A DNA stretch of 64,000 nucleotides from Laceyella sediminis (GTDB taxonomy: Bacteria > Bacillota > Bacilli > Thermoactinomycetales > Thermoactinomycetaceae), in contig NZ_PVTZ01000004.1 in assembly GCF_003003125.1 (NCBI RefSeq), positions 219,639-283,638 of the forward strand. The letters run 5' to 3'. Positions 10,047 through 18,819 of this stretch are shown here, piece by piece; position 1 is the first letter of the stretch, and every line of letters begins with the position of its first letter. The notes under the pieces are model-generated. The model was given only the letters and a program-made list of their open reading frames with translations, was not told the DNA's origin and did not search any database. The position numbers and the translations under genes were made by a program.

Positions 10047-10652
10047 ATGGACAAGAAAGTGAAAATAGTTTTCTATATTCTCGGAATCACTTTTTTAGTA
10101 GTCTGTATTTTCGCGATAATCTTCGGAATGTTTATTGTGTATCGAAATCTACAAGTGGACACTGTTGGATTAGAACTAAATCAGGCTAAAGCAGATGAGA
10201 AAGAAGCAATACTTCGTTATCTAGAGGAAAGTGACAAGGTGTTGAGTACAAACACAGCATCACCAGATGAAACGGAAGATGAGTTAGTTGCTGACTTGGA
10301 AACACTTAAGTCACTAGAAGTCCCTAAACCAGCTAAGGAATATCACACTTTTTTACTTGATAACCTTTCCTTTCAAATTTCTGTAGTAAAAACTTTGAAA
10401 GATGATGAAGCGAGGAATCAATATAATGAAGAGTATAAACAGAAACAAATACAGGAAATTGAAGATGAGTACGAAAATTCTAGCAAGAGTAAAGTTTCTA
10501 AGATTATAAGAGATAAACAAATTGAGTTTGTAAATGAAGATAATCCCTCACAAATAAGAGACCTTGCTCTATTTAGAGAAATGCACGAAAGAAATAAAAT
10601 GCTATTGGAATTGAAAGAAAAATTGAGGAAAATCGCCTATTCTCTACAATAA
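10047..10652 (+). CDS. Uncharacterised membrane-anchored helical protein
   Basis: I do not recognise a family. The 201-residue product has a short basic start, one membrane segment (about 6-31), then a long charged, Glu/Lys-rich helical region (about 35-200) with coiled-coil-like stretches and no cysteines. It is probably anchored in the membrane with the bulk outside. The start at 10047 is preferred over an upstream ATG at 9999 because AAAGGGCTGGAG lies just before it and the upstream residues are polar. Composition is clearly AT-richer than the housekeeping genes, in line with recent acquisition. It stands alone between two terminators. Confidence 0.65.
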   Translation: MDKKVKIVFYILGITFLVVCIFAIIFGMFIVYRNLQVDTVGLELNQAKADEKEAILRYLEESDKVLSTNTASPDETEDELVADLETLKSLEVPKPAKEYHTFLLDNLSFQISVVKTLKDDEARNQYNEEYKQKQIQEIEDEYENSSKSKVSKIIRDKQIEFVNEDNPSQIRDLALFREMHERNKMLLELKEKLRKIAYSLQ

Positions 10653-10710
10653 CGTCTTGTAGCTACTTAAGTTAAATGCAAACAATCCTCTTACTCTTCT
10701 CTAAAGCAAA

Positions 10711-10745
10711 AAGAACCCGTCCTGTTTGTATTCAGGCGGGGACTT
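10711..10745 (+). terminator. Possible weak terminator after the helical protein gene
   Basis: CCCGTCCTG and CAGGCGGGG pair with one bulge, followed by a short ACTTTTAG tail. The poor T run makes it uncertain. Confidence 0.35.
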
Positions 10746-10918
10746 TTAGGAGTAGAAGGAGCACCCGTTAAAAATTTGGTGACATTCATCCATCAAGTGG
10801 ATACTCCTTCTACCCCTATACTTTGGTTAATCGATGGCTGAAAAAGGGGTTCACGAAGAAAATCAGCTCTACTGGAGCAGACTCCTCAAAGATGATCACC
10901 TAAACTCAGCCATATCGT

Positions 10919-11113
10919 TCATTTCCACTTTATATCGATTGTTCCATTAAAGATCAAAATGACAAAAACAACGATCAAGATAACATCCAAAACAATAAAC
11001 AACATATAGGTCGTTTTTTGTTTCCATTCCCGCTTCTGACTCAAAATGTTTATTCCAAAGAAGAGAATCGATGTCAGTACCGCATATATCAAAGCCACAT
11101 ATTGTATCGCCAT
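10919..11113 (-). CDS. Small two-helix membrane protein, unknown
   Basis: A 64-residue protein with two hydrophobic helices (about 4-22 and 35-57) joined by a basic loop (SQKREWKQK), and a short C-terminal tail ending in Lys. An ATG at 11113 is preceded by GGAGGGA at good spacing, which supports real translation. No family is recognised. It lies alone on the minus strand in the AT-rich accessory stretch. Confidence 0.6.
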   Translation of the reverse strand: MAIQYVALIYAVLTSILFFGINILSQKREWKQKTTYMLFIVLDVILIVVFVILIFNGTIDIKWK

Positions 11114-11599
11114 AGTTATCCCTCCGTTATAAGATGCTGGATAAGGAAGTAAATCATTGTAAACACACTACGCATTCGAATAATAAAGCCCGTCGAATCC
11201 ATCCATTTTTCAGCGAACCAAGTTTTTCCGACCATCGATCATGATCATATTGAGTTGAACGGCTGCCCCATATATATATTCGCGAATAAATTAATTTTTT
11301 TGTCAAAAATACATCGATTTCTACAAAAGGTTGCCTCCATGTATCATCTCAAGACTTTGATCAAAGCGTTGTGTAAGTAAAAAAAGTTTAATGATTCACC
11401 AATTTAAAGGAAACCTTTTTCACATTAAGATGACCTCGACATTTGTTTTTGTATGTATTGAAGCTCTTGTTGTTGTACTATTAAATAGAACGACTTCCCA
11501 TGCAAACGTGATCAGATTTAGAATGGATGAGAAGGCAATGCTGCCTGCAAATATGAAATGCATCCTTCTCTAGCTAATCTAAACAATAGGAGTGATGGT
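11114..11599. other. Intergenic, no gene seen
   Basis: This AT-rich stretch has only short frames without ribosome sites; a 60-codon frame at 11391 has no Shine-Dalgarno sequence and atypical composition. The divergent 5' regions of the two flanking small genes must lie here. Confidence 0.6.
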
Positions 11600-12076
11600 A
11601 TGTTCAGAAAATTCCCGTTTTTAATATGGGTATTTTTACTCATATTTCTAATGTATAACGGATATGCTTACTACTTAGGCCAGCAAGTTGAGGTTGGAAA
11701 CCAAAAGCAGATGCTCACCTATTGGGCTTGGATTGATCTGGGTAGTCGCTTCAACTTATTCATGATAGGGCTTAGTGGCGTAGCCTGGGTGATTCAGAAA
11801 CATCGTATACCCTTTTTTACCTATTCATCAGCGACTACATTGTCCTTCTATAGTTTACAGATCGTTGTTTCTCTCTTCTTTTTTCCTGAAGTGCAAAAGC
11901 CCCTTATCGCAAACAACCCCACCATCGGTTGGAGTGAAACCATTATGGGTTGGGGAGACGTGAAAGCAACAACCCTTATTCTTATGAACTCCGCCTGGAC
12001 CGTCTGCGGCTTAATCATTGGTTGGCTGGCTTACTACATACAATGTAAAAGCGCAAAAAGAAAAGGTTCATTTTAA
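11600..12076 (+). CDS. Four-helix membrane protein, unknown
   Basis: A 158-residue protein with four hydrophobic helices (about 5-22, 44-63, 72-93 and 125-148) and a basic C-terminus. The start at 11600 follows AGGAGTGATGGT; an earlier in-frame ATG at 11558 has no ribosome site and would add polar residues. A loop between helices 3 and 4 carries conserved-looking Pro and Trp residues. No family is recognised and no neighbour suggests a role. It closes the accessory stretch before ylzJ/tepA. Confidence 0.6.
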   Translation: MFRKFPFLIWVFLLIFLMYNGYAYYLGQQVEVGNQKQMLTYWAWIDLGSRFNLFMIGLSGVAWVIQKHRIPFFTYSSATTLSFYSLQIVVSLFFFPEVQKPLIANNPTIGWSETIMGWGDVKATTLILMNSAWTVCGLIIGWLAYYIQCKSAKRKGSF

Positions 12077-12194
12077 TGGACTCTCTGCACTTCAACCCAC
12101 GTCTTCATTCGTTTCACTACCGGCCCTCTATTCCTTTACCTATGACACAACTTCAAATGCAGAAGAGTATCTCTAATCTCCATCCATAATAAAT

Positions 12195-12216
12195 AAGCTC
12201 CCCACCAGGAGAGCTT
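12195..12216 (-). terminator. Terminator after ylzJ
   Basis: On the minus strand AAGCTCTCC and GGGGAGCTT form a stem with a TGGT loop followed by a T-rich tail, 9 bases past the ylzJ stop. It marks where the ancestral tepA-ylzJ-spoIIIE run is interrupted. Confidence 0.7.
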
Positions 12217-12224
12217 TTCCCACA

Positions 12225-12428
12225 TCATAAACTAATCCGTAGTCCGGGTTGAAATCGGGGATCGAGATAATGGGCAGGATCGGCGCTGAGCAAACGAACA
12301 ATGGTCTTTTCCTGTTCATTATGCTTGCGCACCAGCATGGGCACTCCCTCGACCTCCACTTCTTCCAACGGTGTTTGTGATTCATCAAAAAAAGCGAGTT
12401 CCATCGGCACCACCGCATAATAAATCAC
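12225..12428 (-). CDS. ylzJ: YlzJ-like family protein
   Basis: A 67-residue protein beginning [13 protein letters not shown] and containing the family-typical GVPMLVRKH core and a [17 protein letters not shown] ending. YlzJ is a small conserved protein of unknown function found next to tepA and spoIIIE in Bacillales. Its ATG overlaps the tepA stop by 4 bases, indicating coupling. No membrane segment or catalytic motif is visible. Identification rests on sequence feel plus exact gene position. Confidence 0.8.
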   Translation of the reverse strand: MIYYAVVPMELAFFDESQTPLEEVEVEGVPMLVRKHNEQEKTIVRLLSADPAHYLDPRFQPGLRISL

Positions 12429-13189
12429 TGCAAAATCTCCCCTTTGGACTCAGCAATCTTCCGGTTCAATTCTGCCAGCGCGTCCGAGATTCCGCCCACA
12501 CGGTCAATCAGCCCATATTTGACCGCGTCTTTGCCAATCACATTGGTACCGATGTCCCGGGCTAAATCCCCAGTCCGAAACATCAACTCCCGGAATTTCT
12601 CCTCCGTGATATTCGAATGTTGGGACACAAACCGGATCACGCGATCCTGCATTTTCTCCAAATACTCAAAAGTCTGAGGCACACCGATTACCAAGCCAGT
12701 CAACCGAACCGGGTGCACGGTCATCGTTGCGGTTTCTGCAATGAAAGACGTGTCTGCTGCCACAGCAATTGGTACGCCGATACTGTGACCTCCGCCTAAA
12801 ACAATCGAAACGGTCGGTTTGCTCATGGAAGCGATCATTTCAGCGATGGCCAGTCCAGCCTCGACATCGCCGCCCACGGTGTTAAGAATGACAACCATTC
12901 CTTCGATTTTGGGATTTTGCTCTACTGCCACGATTTGCGGAATGATATGTTCATATTTGGTTGTTTTGTTATGCGGAGGCATGACGAGATGCCCTTCCAC
13001 TTGTCCGATGATGCTCATACAGAACACATTGGATTCCAGTTGTGGGACATTGGTTTGCCCCAATTGCTGGATAGCTTGCAGCGCAGCATCCTTTTTCTTT
13101 TGCTCATCCGCTCCCTCTGCTGGCCGCTCCGGATTCCCTTCAGGCGATTCAACTTGGTCATTCTTTATATTCAAACGATCTTCAGACAT
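12425..13189 (-). CDS. tepA: ClpP-like translocation-enhancing peptidase TepA
   Basis: A 254-residue ClpP/crotonase-fold serine protease. An acidic, low-complexity N-terminus (1-45) is followed by the ClpP-like core with [18 protein letters not shown], the nucleophile region GGGHSIGVP (Ser near 132) and [10 protein letters not shown] (His near 157). In B. subtilis TepA is linked to protein translocation and processing of leftover signal peptides. The start ATG at 13189 follows GGAGGGATTAGCAC. It is cotranscribed with ylzJ. In B. subtilis rnjB lies just upstream; here dfrA and a DUF402 pseudogene are upstream and rnjB is 49 kb away. Confidence 0.9.
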   Translation of the reverse strand: MSEDRLNIKNDQVESPEGNPERPAEGADEQKKKDAALQAIQQLGQTNVPQLESNVFCMSIIGQVEGHLVMPPHNKTTKYEHIIPQIVAVEQNPKIEGMVVILNTVGGDVEAGLAIAEMIASMSKPTVSIVLGGGHSIGVPIAVAADTSFIAETATMTVHPVRLTGLVIGVPQTFEYLEKMQDRVIRFVSQHSNITEEKFRELMFRTGDLARDIGTNVIGKDAVKYGLIDRVGGISDALAELNRKIAESKGEILQ

Positions 13190-13294
13190 GTGCTAATCCC
13201 TCCAACCTCGTGTCCCTGTTAGTATGGTCGGAAGGGCGGTTTCTTATTGCACCCGCAGGGAAAAACGGGGACGACACGTTGTAGCAAGGGGATA

Positions 13295-13780
13295 TCATCG
13301 CTTTTCATAGACATAGAAAGTACAGCTATACTTGTTCTGCTCATCCCGAGGATGCCGGCGTGAGGAAACTACTTCCCAGACACCCGGCAGAGGTGGGAAA
13401 TAGGCGTCTCCTTCAAACTCATGTTCCACTACGGTGATGAAGGCTTTGGTAACGATGGGAGCAAACAGTTCATAGATTTCTTGACCGCCGATGATAAAGG
13501 CAGGACGGGAGAAAGTGGCCGCCATCACCCCGTCAAAATCCATCACGCGCACTTCGGGAAAGTCGCTCAAATACCTATGCTTCCTAGATAACACAATATT
13601 CTCCCGGCCCGGTAACGGTTTGCCAATCGATTCAAATGTTTTTCTACCCATGATGACGGTGTGTCCCCATGTCACCTTTCGGAAATGCTGCAAATCTGCG
13701 GGCAAGTCTCTACCCCAAGGCATATTACCGTCTTTTCCGATCACGCCGTTGAGATCCTTGGCCACGATCATATAAAACAT
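13295..13780 (-). CDS. dfrA: Dihydrofolate reductase
   Basis: A 161-residue DHFR, the usual bacterial size. Visible signatures are the substrate loop GKDGNMPWGRDLPADLQHF (about 16-34), the NADPH-binding VIMGRKTFESIG (about 42-53), and FIIGGQEIYELF (about 94-105). It reduces dihydrofolate to tetrahydrofolate with NADPH in the cytosol. The ATG at 13780 follows GGAGGAGCTCAC. Thymidylate synthase, often the partner gene, is not in the window. It follows the DUF402 reading frame by 30 bases and probably shares its transcript. Confidence 0.95.
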   Translation of the reverse strand: MFYMIVAKDLNGVIGKDGNMPWGRDLPADLQHFRKVTWGHTVIMGRKTFESIGKPLPGRENIVLSRKHRYLSDFPEVRVMDFDGVMAATFSRPAFIIGGQEIYELFAPIVTKAFITVVEHEFEGDAYFPPLPGVWEVVSSRRHPRDEQNKYSCTFYVYEKR

Positions 13781-13810
13781 GTGAGCTCCTCCATTAATAA
13801 ATGTTCGCCA

Positions 13811-14355
13811 TCATTCGTTTCTATTAAATTGGGAAACGACTTCCACATACTTGCGCAACAACGTTTCGTCAAACGGGAATTCGCCATTGGCGATCTTGAG
13901 TCGCAAGCTGTCCAGCGAACTGACTGCCTGGTGGATCAATTCTTCTGGATATTGATAGGTTACGCTATTATCGCGAAATTCATCTTCATCGACGACTTGC
14001 CAATCCGACTCCGCCTTTTTGACCAGATCCAAATCCAGATCAACAAAACGCACCACATCTCCATGAACAGTAGATGGCATGGCCACATTGCAATAATAAG
14101 AGACAATCTGCCCATTTTCGAACTGCATGGCAGCAGTGAACCATTCTGTAAACGAAAAAAATTCCAATGACGGCCGATCCATCACATACACCTTCTTTTT
14201 AGTGTGGTGTACCAATTTCCGACCGGGCTTGCACCCCATACAAGTATGCCGTCATCAGTCTGCTCCAAGCATTCTCCTTCCCATTCATAGTGAAGGATAT
14301 CGGGATATTTCAACGATTGCATTTTGACCATATGCCCCTTTTGATGACGCTTCAT
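13811..14355 (-). pseudogene. DUF402 (YgaC/FAU-1-like) protein, frameshifted
   Basis: Two overlapping frames together make one DUF402 protein of about 180 residues. The first starts at 14355 and gives the N-terminus up to GILVWGA. The second, open from 14239 to 13811, continues as KPGRKLVHHTKKKVYVMD and carries the conserved core (SLEFFSFTEWF, YYCNVAMPS, FVDLDLDL, VVDEDEF). The break falls at 14226-14234 in GTGCAAGCC; one extra A there would restore a continuous frame. DUF402 proteins are nucleotide or RNA phosphate-binding hydrolases in studied cases. A ribosome site (AAGGAGG) precedes the first part, at slightly long spacing. The break may be a real mutation or a sequencing error. Confidence 0.75.
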
Positions 14356-14714
14356 TTTATGCAAAAAACCTCCTTCATTTTTTCTACTTTCCTTCCGAAA
14401 ATTGCAAAAACAAAACAGAGGAAGAGCCACCATGGACAATTGGTCCGCAGCCTGGCCATTCCATCGTAAGCAGTGACTGGAGCTACACCACATTGCACCT
14501 TCGGGTACTTACACATTGCGACTTTACAGGTACCTCGCAGTTTCTGGTGCCAGCGTCGAATAACTATCATTATACCACCCTTGCCTGTAAAAAAACGATT
14601 TATATATAGAATGAAAAAACCTAATTACATTCATAACACTGCAGATCCCTTTACTGTACTGGCTCGCACACGTTAAGCGATTGACCAAATATATGTTTAC
14701 TTCCCCTAACACAG

Positions 14715-14752
14715 AAAAAAAACAGGGCTAAATTCCGTTCATTTAAACCCTG
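14715..14752 (-). terminator. Terminator of the germination operon
   Basis: On the minus strand CAGGGTTTAAAT pairs with AATTTAGCCCTG and is followed by eight T, directly after the gerC stop. Confidence 0.9.
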
Positions 14753-15922
14753 TCACTTAGTCTTGCGTCCCTTGGTTCGGTAGTCCCTCACCTGAATGTG
14801 GACGTCTACTTTCACCTCAGCCTCGCTGAAAACCTCGTCCCATTTGTCCTTCATCTTTTCCCAGACTTGGGGATGATCCAGTTGCAACTTTTTGCCGAAA
14901 CCGATCACATCAGCATGGTATTGATGCTGCAATTTGTCAAGCGTATGCCGGATCATCTGTGTCAGCGATTTTTCCACCGCTGTACCCGCCCGTTGCAACA
15001 AATCTCCTTCAAAAGCGTCTCCCGGCAACAGCCAGTCTTCTTCCAACTCCCCATCTGCTTCCACTTTGACCAAAAAGGTGATGCGCCCATCCTGTACTTG
15101 CGCTCTTACCCGGCTCTTGATCTCAGACGTCTCAACCGTAACCAATTGGCCCGTTTTGTCGTCAAAACCTTTAATCATATCGGATCTGGTCTCCCCTGTC
15201 AGCCAATTGACCGCAGTCACTTCTCCCGGATTTAACGTGCCGATCATCTTGTTCGATTTCCCTTTAATAACAGCCGCACCAACAACTTTCTTTCCTCCTT
15301 CGCTGGCACCAATCATTTGTAACAGAAAGCTGGACTTGGCAGCCATCTTCGCTGACACTTTTTGCAAACTCATCTCCGGCAAAATACTGCCAATCCGCTC
15401 CCGGTTCTTAGCCATGTCCACCAATTCAAATGCAGGCACATCCTCCCCCACTTCCAAAATGTGTTTCGCCCGTCCCTCAGCTATGAACAGCAGACAACTA
15501 TACCGGATCTGCGTATCACGTAGATAATCCATGAGCAATTGGTTTAAATTCAGCTTACGGGCCAAATCTTCACTCACCACCACCACTTTCACATGTGAAA
15601 CGATGGGGACTTGGGTATAGCGTTCAAACAACTTGTGCCAAGCCTTTAACACCGATATGTCAGTTGTTGAGAAATTCGTATACGGCTTCTGTTGTTGCCC
15701 TCCCTTTTGACTGGCAATCGCTTCCGGTACAATATGTTGCGCTGTCACCATAATCATGGGATGACTCTTTGTCTCTTCTTCTGATTGCTCCGCCAAATCA
15801 AGCGCTTCACCCACCTGCAAGTGTCGTTCTTCCAAGTCTGTATAATCCCAGCAACCACCCAAACAAACACACAGTAACACCATGCAGACCAGCATGAGTA
15901 GCGTTCTAGGAGTGATTCGCAT
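14753..15922 (-). CDS. gerC: Spore germination lipoprotein, Ger(x)C family
   Basis: A 389-residue lipoprotein with a signal peptide ending in Leu-Gly-Gly-Cys-Trp-Asp (Cys near 24), the hallmark of GerAC/GerBC/GerKC. The rest is the Ger(x)C N- and C-terminal domains, with KVVVVSEDLARK, FELVDMAKNRERIGSILPEM and GFGKKLQLDHPQVWEKMKDKWDEVF recognisable. It is the C subunit of a nutrient germinant receptor in the inner spore membrane. It overlaps the B subunit gene by 17 bases and is last in the operon. Which paralogue group (GerA, GerB, GerK, Ynd) it belongs to cannot be decided by eye. Confidence 0.9.
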   Translation of the reverse strand: MRITPRTLLMLVCMVLLCVCLGGCWDYTDLEERHLQVGEALDLAEQSEEETKSHPMIMVTAQHIVPEAIASQKGGQQQKPYTNFSTTDISVLKAWHKLFERYTQVPIVSHVKVVVVSEDLARKLNLNQLLMDYLRDTQIRYSCLLFIAEGRAKHILEVGEDVPAFELVDMAKNRERIGSILPEMSLQKVSAKMAAKSSFLLQMIGASEGGKKVVGAAVIKGKSNKMIGTLNPGEVTAVNWLTGETRSDMIKGFDDKTGQLVTVETSEIKSRVRAQVQDGRITFLVKVEADGELEEDWLLPGDAFEGDLLQRAGTAVEKSLTQMIRHTLDKLQHQYHADVIGFGKKLQLDHPQVWEKMKDKWDEVFSEAEVKVDVHIQVRDYRTKGRKTK

Positions 15923-17015
15923 GCAACATCCCCCTCATCTTCGCGATGATAAGGAGCAACAACGGGATAACTACGATAAGCCCAAGCAACAAATAACCCA
16001 ATAGATCTCCCACCGCAAACATATCATTAATTGTTGTCGGCACCCAACCCAATCCATATATCACCGGCAACAATCCGTAAACAAATGGGCGAAACCAGTT
16101 TTCATTGGCAAATACGTGCCTCAAACCCAATCCGGCGAAATAATGGCACAAGCTTAACGTGGTGAAAATCTGCAAAATCCACACCGCCAACAAAAAAGAT
16201 TCATACCTCTCAAAAAACACTCCCTCCAATTCAACCGACCGAGCTAGATCAATCGTGGGAAAGGTAAGCGTCACCACATCATCAACCGTCAACACGCCTA
16301 TGACAATAATCACCGTTAAAACATAAAAAAACATGGATATCCCAATCCCTACGACCACCGCTTTGACCGAATCACGGGGTTTGTCCATGAACGCAGGCAA
16401 AAATAGCATCGTTTCAAGTCCCAAGTAGGACAAGGAAGTCGTTTTGACACCCTGCAATACAGGCAACCAGCCTTTGGACAACACCGGTCGCAAATGATCG
16501 ACGTCAAATTCCTTAAAACCCATGAACAAGACGAGAAAAAACAAGATCACTGTGATCGGAAGAAAACCTTCGTACAATCGGGCCACTGCATTTAAGCCGC
16601 CAACTACCAGATACGCACTGGCCAACAAAAGCATGCCCATCGTCACTTCCTTGGGTGTGGCAGGCAACAGAAAAAAATCCGTCACTTCCGCCATGGCCCG
16701 GACCTCAAATGAGGCCAACAGGGTAAAATAACCCACTCCGTACAGACAAATGATGTTGCCGATCCACTTACCGGCGATGTCCTGACTGTATTGGTAAAAC
16801 GTCTTTCCGGGAAAACACTGGCTGAACTTTGCAAGAAGGCTTCCCGCCAACATGGCTACCAGCCCTCCCAGAATGACCGAAATCCAACCATCAGGGGTAC
16901 CGGTTTCATCAGTGACCGCGCGAGGTAGAGTCAAAATGCCGAGCCCCAAGATAAAGGAGGATACCAAGACAGTGGTTTGCGTAGAAGTGATGCGATCTTG
17001 CAAATTTGTCAACAA
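15906..17015 (-). CDS. gerB: Spore germination protein, GerAB/ArcD/ProY transporter family
   Basis: A 369-residue protein with about ten membrane helices, the APC-fold B subunit of a GerA-type receptor. Starting features include QTTVLVSSFILGLGILTLPR (about 13-32) and GWISVILGGLVAML. B subunits bind the germinant in the inner spore membrane. It follows the A subunit by 7 bases and overlaps the C subunit, so subunit stoichiometry is set by coupling. Length is typical. Confidence 0.9.
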   Translation of the reverse strand: MLTNLQDRITSTQTTVLVSSFILGLGILTLPRAVTDETGTPDGWISVILGGLVAMLAGSLLAKFSQCFPGKTFYQYSQDIAGKWIGNIICLYGVGYFTLLASFEVRAMAEVTDFFLLPATPKEVTMGMLLLASAYLVVGGLNAVARLYEGFLPITVILFFLVLFMGFKEFDVDHLRPVLSKGWLPVLQGVKTTSLSYLGLETMLFLPAFMDKPRDSVKAVVVGIGISMFFYVLTVIIVIGVLTVDDVVTLTFPTIDLARSVELEGVFFERYESFLLAVWILQIFTTLSLCHYFAGLGLRHVFANENWFRPFVYGLLPVIYGLGWVPTTINDMFAVGDLLGYLLLGLIVVIPLLLLIIAKMRGMLHANHS

Positions 17016-17022
17016 TGTCTAC

Positions 17023-18645
17023 TCACTTCCTTTTTGTCGGGGATCGCAAGCGAATCTCATCTTGCGTAAACAGCATTTTGGGACGCCTGGTCATCATTTT
17101 CTGCGGCAGGCGCAAGACGAAATCTTTCCAATCAGACAGGTAAATAGGCGCAGCCGGAGAAACATAGGGAACACCAAAACTCTTTAATTTGACCAAATGA
17201 ATCGAGAGAATGAGAAAATAAAAGATCACGCCAAACAATCCCAAGACACCGGCGCAAATCATCGCCCCAAACCGTAATACGCGCATGCTGATACCGCCCG
17301 CATACTGTGGAATGACAAAAGAAGAAATCGCCGTCAACGACACCACAATCACCATGATCGGGCTAACAATGCCCGCTTGTACCGCCGCTTCGCCGATTAC
17401 CAGCCCCCCAACCAAGCCAACCGTTTGTCCCACCGGTTTGGGCAGGCGCAACCCCGCTTCACGCAAAATTTCAATGGCAATCTCCATGACAAATGATTCA
17501 ATGATAGATGGAAACGGAACCCCTTCCCTCGTGGCTGCAATCGAAATAGCCAACGTGGTAGGAATAAGCCCTTGATGGAAGGAGACGAAAGCGATATAGA
17601 TGGAAGGGAGAAAGATGGTAAGAAATGCGGCAAAATAACGCAACAGGCGAATCAGGGAACCCGGAATCCATCGTTCATAGTAATCTTCAGGTGACTGAAG
17701 CAACATCGCAAACGTGACGGGAGCAATTAAGGCGAAGGGGGTGCCGTCAAGTAAAATAACCACTCGCCCTTCCAACAGCGCGGCGACGATGCGGTCGGGC
17801 CGTTCCGTACTTTGCAATTGGGGAAAGAGCGTCATATGATTCTCTTCGATCAGTTGCTCAATATAACCGGATTCCGGTATATCATCCAATTCAATCATGT
17901 TGTCGATTCGTCGTTCTACCTCTTGAAGCAAATCCTCATTGACAATGCCCGCAAAATAAACAATGGCCAACTCTTTTTTGGTGCGTTGGCCCACATGCTT
18001 CGTGATGACTGACAGATTGGGATTAGCCACTTGTTGGCGCAAGATGGCCAGATTATCCTGAAGGCTTTCGTTAAAACCCAACCGCGGGCCTCTAACCAAA
18101 GCCTCCGTCAGCGGCTCGGCAAATTTGCGCGACTTTTTATTCTTGGTATTGATCACCAATACCTCGTCAGCACCCTCAATCCACAATGCCGCATTTCCGT
18201 GAAAGATATGGGATGATACGTCGGACACCGCTACTTTAATCACATCATTCACTGTAAGAAAACGATCCTTTATGATATCCAGCAGGTTGGAAGGCATATT
18301 GGCCCCATCGGCCTCATCGGAAAGTCGAAAATTGATTAATAAGGGCTTCAAGACATGCTCATTGATCATTTTGCTATCTGCCAATTCGTTCAAGAATAGC
18401 AGTACAGCACGAATGTTGGTACCTCGTAAATAAAACTCCCTCGTCCGCAGTTCTGTGCGCGTACCCTTTTCCTCAATCAAACGCTGAAACGGATCTACGA
18501 ACGCCTGGTTCGCCCCACCACCGCTCGGTGTCTCATCCTCCCTTGCCCCCGGCGACGCGGACGGCTCAGTAGCCGACAACTTCTTCGGGGAAAGCGGCCG
18601 GGCCTTTCTTATCCTCGATGTTTTGGACTTCCGACCATCCGTCAT
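17023..18645 (-). CDS. gerA: Spore germination protein, GerAA family
   Basis: A 540-residue A subunit of a germinant receptor. A basic and Pro/Ser-rich N-terminus (1-50) precedes the soluble GerAA domain (about 60-300, with FYLRGTNIRAVLLFLN and NPNLSVITKHVGQRTKKELA), then five to six membrane helices (about 305-500) with the family motif GVPFPSIIESFVMEIAIEILREAG. A short cytosolic tail ends the protein. The start ATG at 18645 follows AAAGGGGGATGTGGG. It leads the A-B-C operon. Expression is presumably forespore specific, but I could not pick out a convincing sigma-G promoter upstream. Confidence 0.92.
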   Translation of the reverse strand: MTDGRKSKTSRIRKARPLSPKKLSATEPSASPGAREDETPSGGGANQAFVDPFQRLIEEKGTRTELRTREFYLRGTNIRAVLLFLNELADSKMINEHVLKPLLINFRLSDEADGANMPSNLLDIIKDRFLTVNDVIKVAVSDVSSHIFHGNAALWIEGADEVLVINTKNKKSRKFAEPLTEALVRGPRLGFNESLQDNLAILRQQVANPNLSVITKHVGQRTKKELAIVYFAGIVNEDLLQEVERRIDNMIELDDIPESGYIEQLIEENHMTLFPQLQSTERPDRIVAALLEGRVVILLDGTPFALIAPVTFAMLLQSPEDYYERWIPGSLIRLLRYFAAFLTIFLPSIYIAFVSFHQGLIPTTLAISIAATREGVPFPSIIESFVMEIAIEILREAGLRLPKPVGQTVGLVGGLVIGEAAVQAGIVSPIMVIVVSLTAISSFVIPQYAGGISMRVLRFGAMICAGVLGLFGVIFYFLILSIHLVKLKSFGVPYVSPAAPIYLSDWKDFVLRLPQKMMTRRPKMLFTQDEIRLRSPTKRK

Positions 18646-18763
18646 CCCACATCCCCCTTTCTCTGCGCAACTGGCCCAACGGAACGTCGGTTTTCCTTAT
18701 TTTGGGCAAAACCACACTTCTTCATACGGCATAAATTGGCAACGGCACCTTCTTTTTGCACAC

Positions 18764-18802
18764 ACAAAAAAACCGCAGTTCGTTATCATCGAACTGCGGT
18801 TT
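18764..18802 (-). terminator. Terminator of thrS
   Basis: AACCGCAGTTCG and CGAACTGCGGTT form a 12-base perfect stem, followed on the minus strand by a seven-T run. It lies shortly past the thrS stop and isolates thrS from the germination operon. Confidence 0.92.
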
Positions 18803-18819
18803 ACGGGATGGATTCCCCC

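Noticed and set aside
11391..11573. 60-codon plus-strand frame in the accessory stretch
   Set aside because: No ribosome site and no recognisable composition. It overlaps the leader of the next gene.
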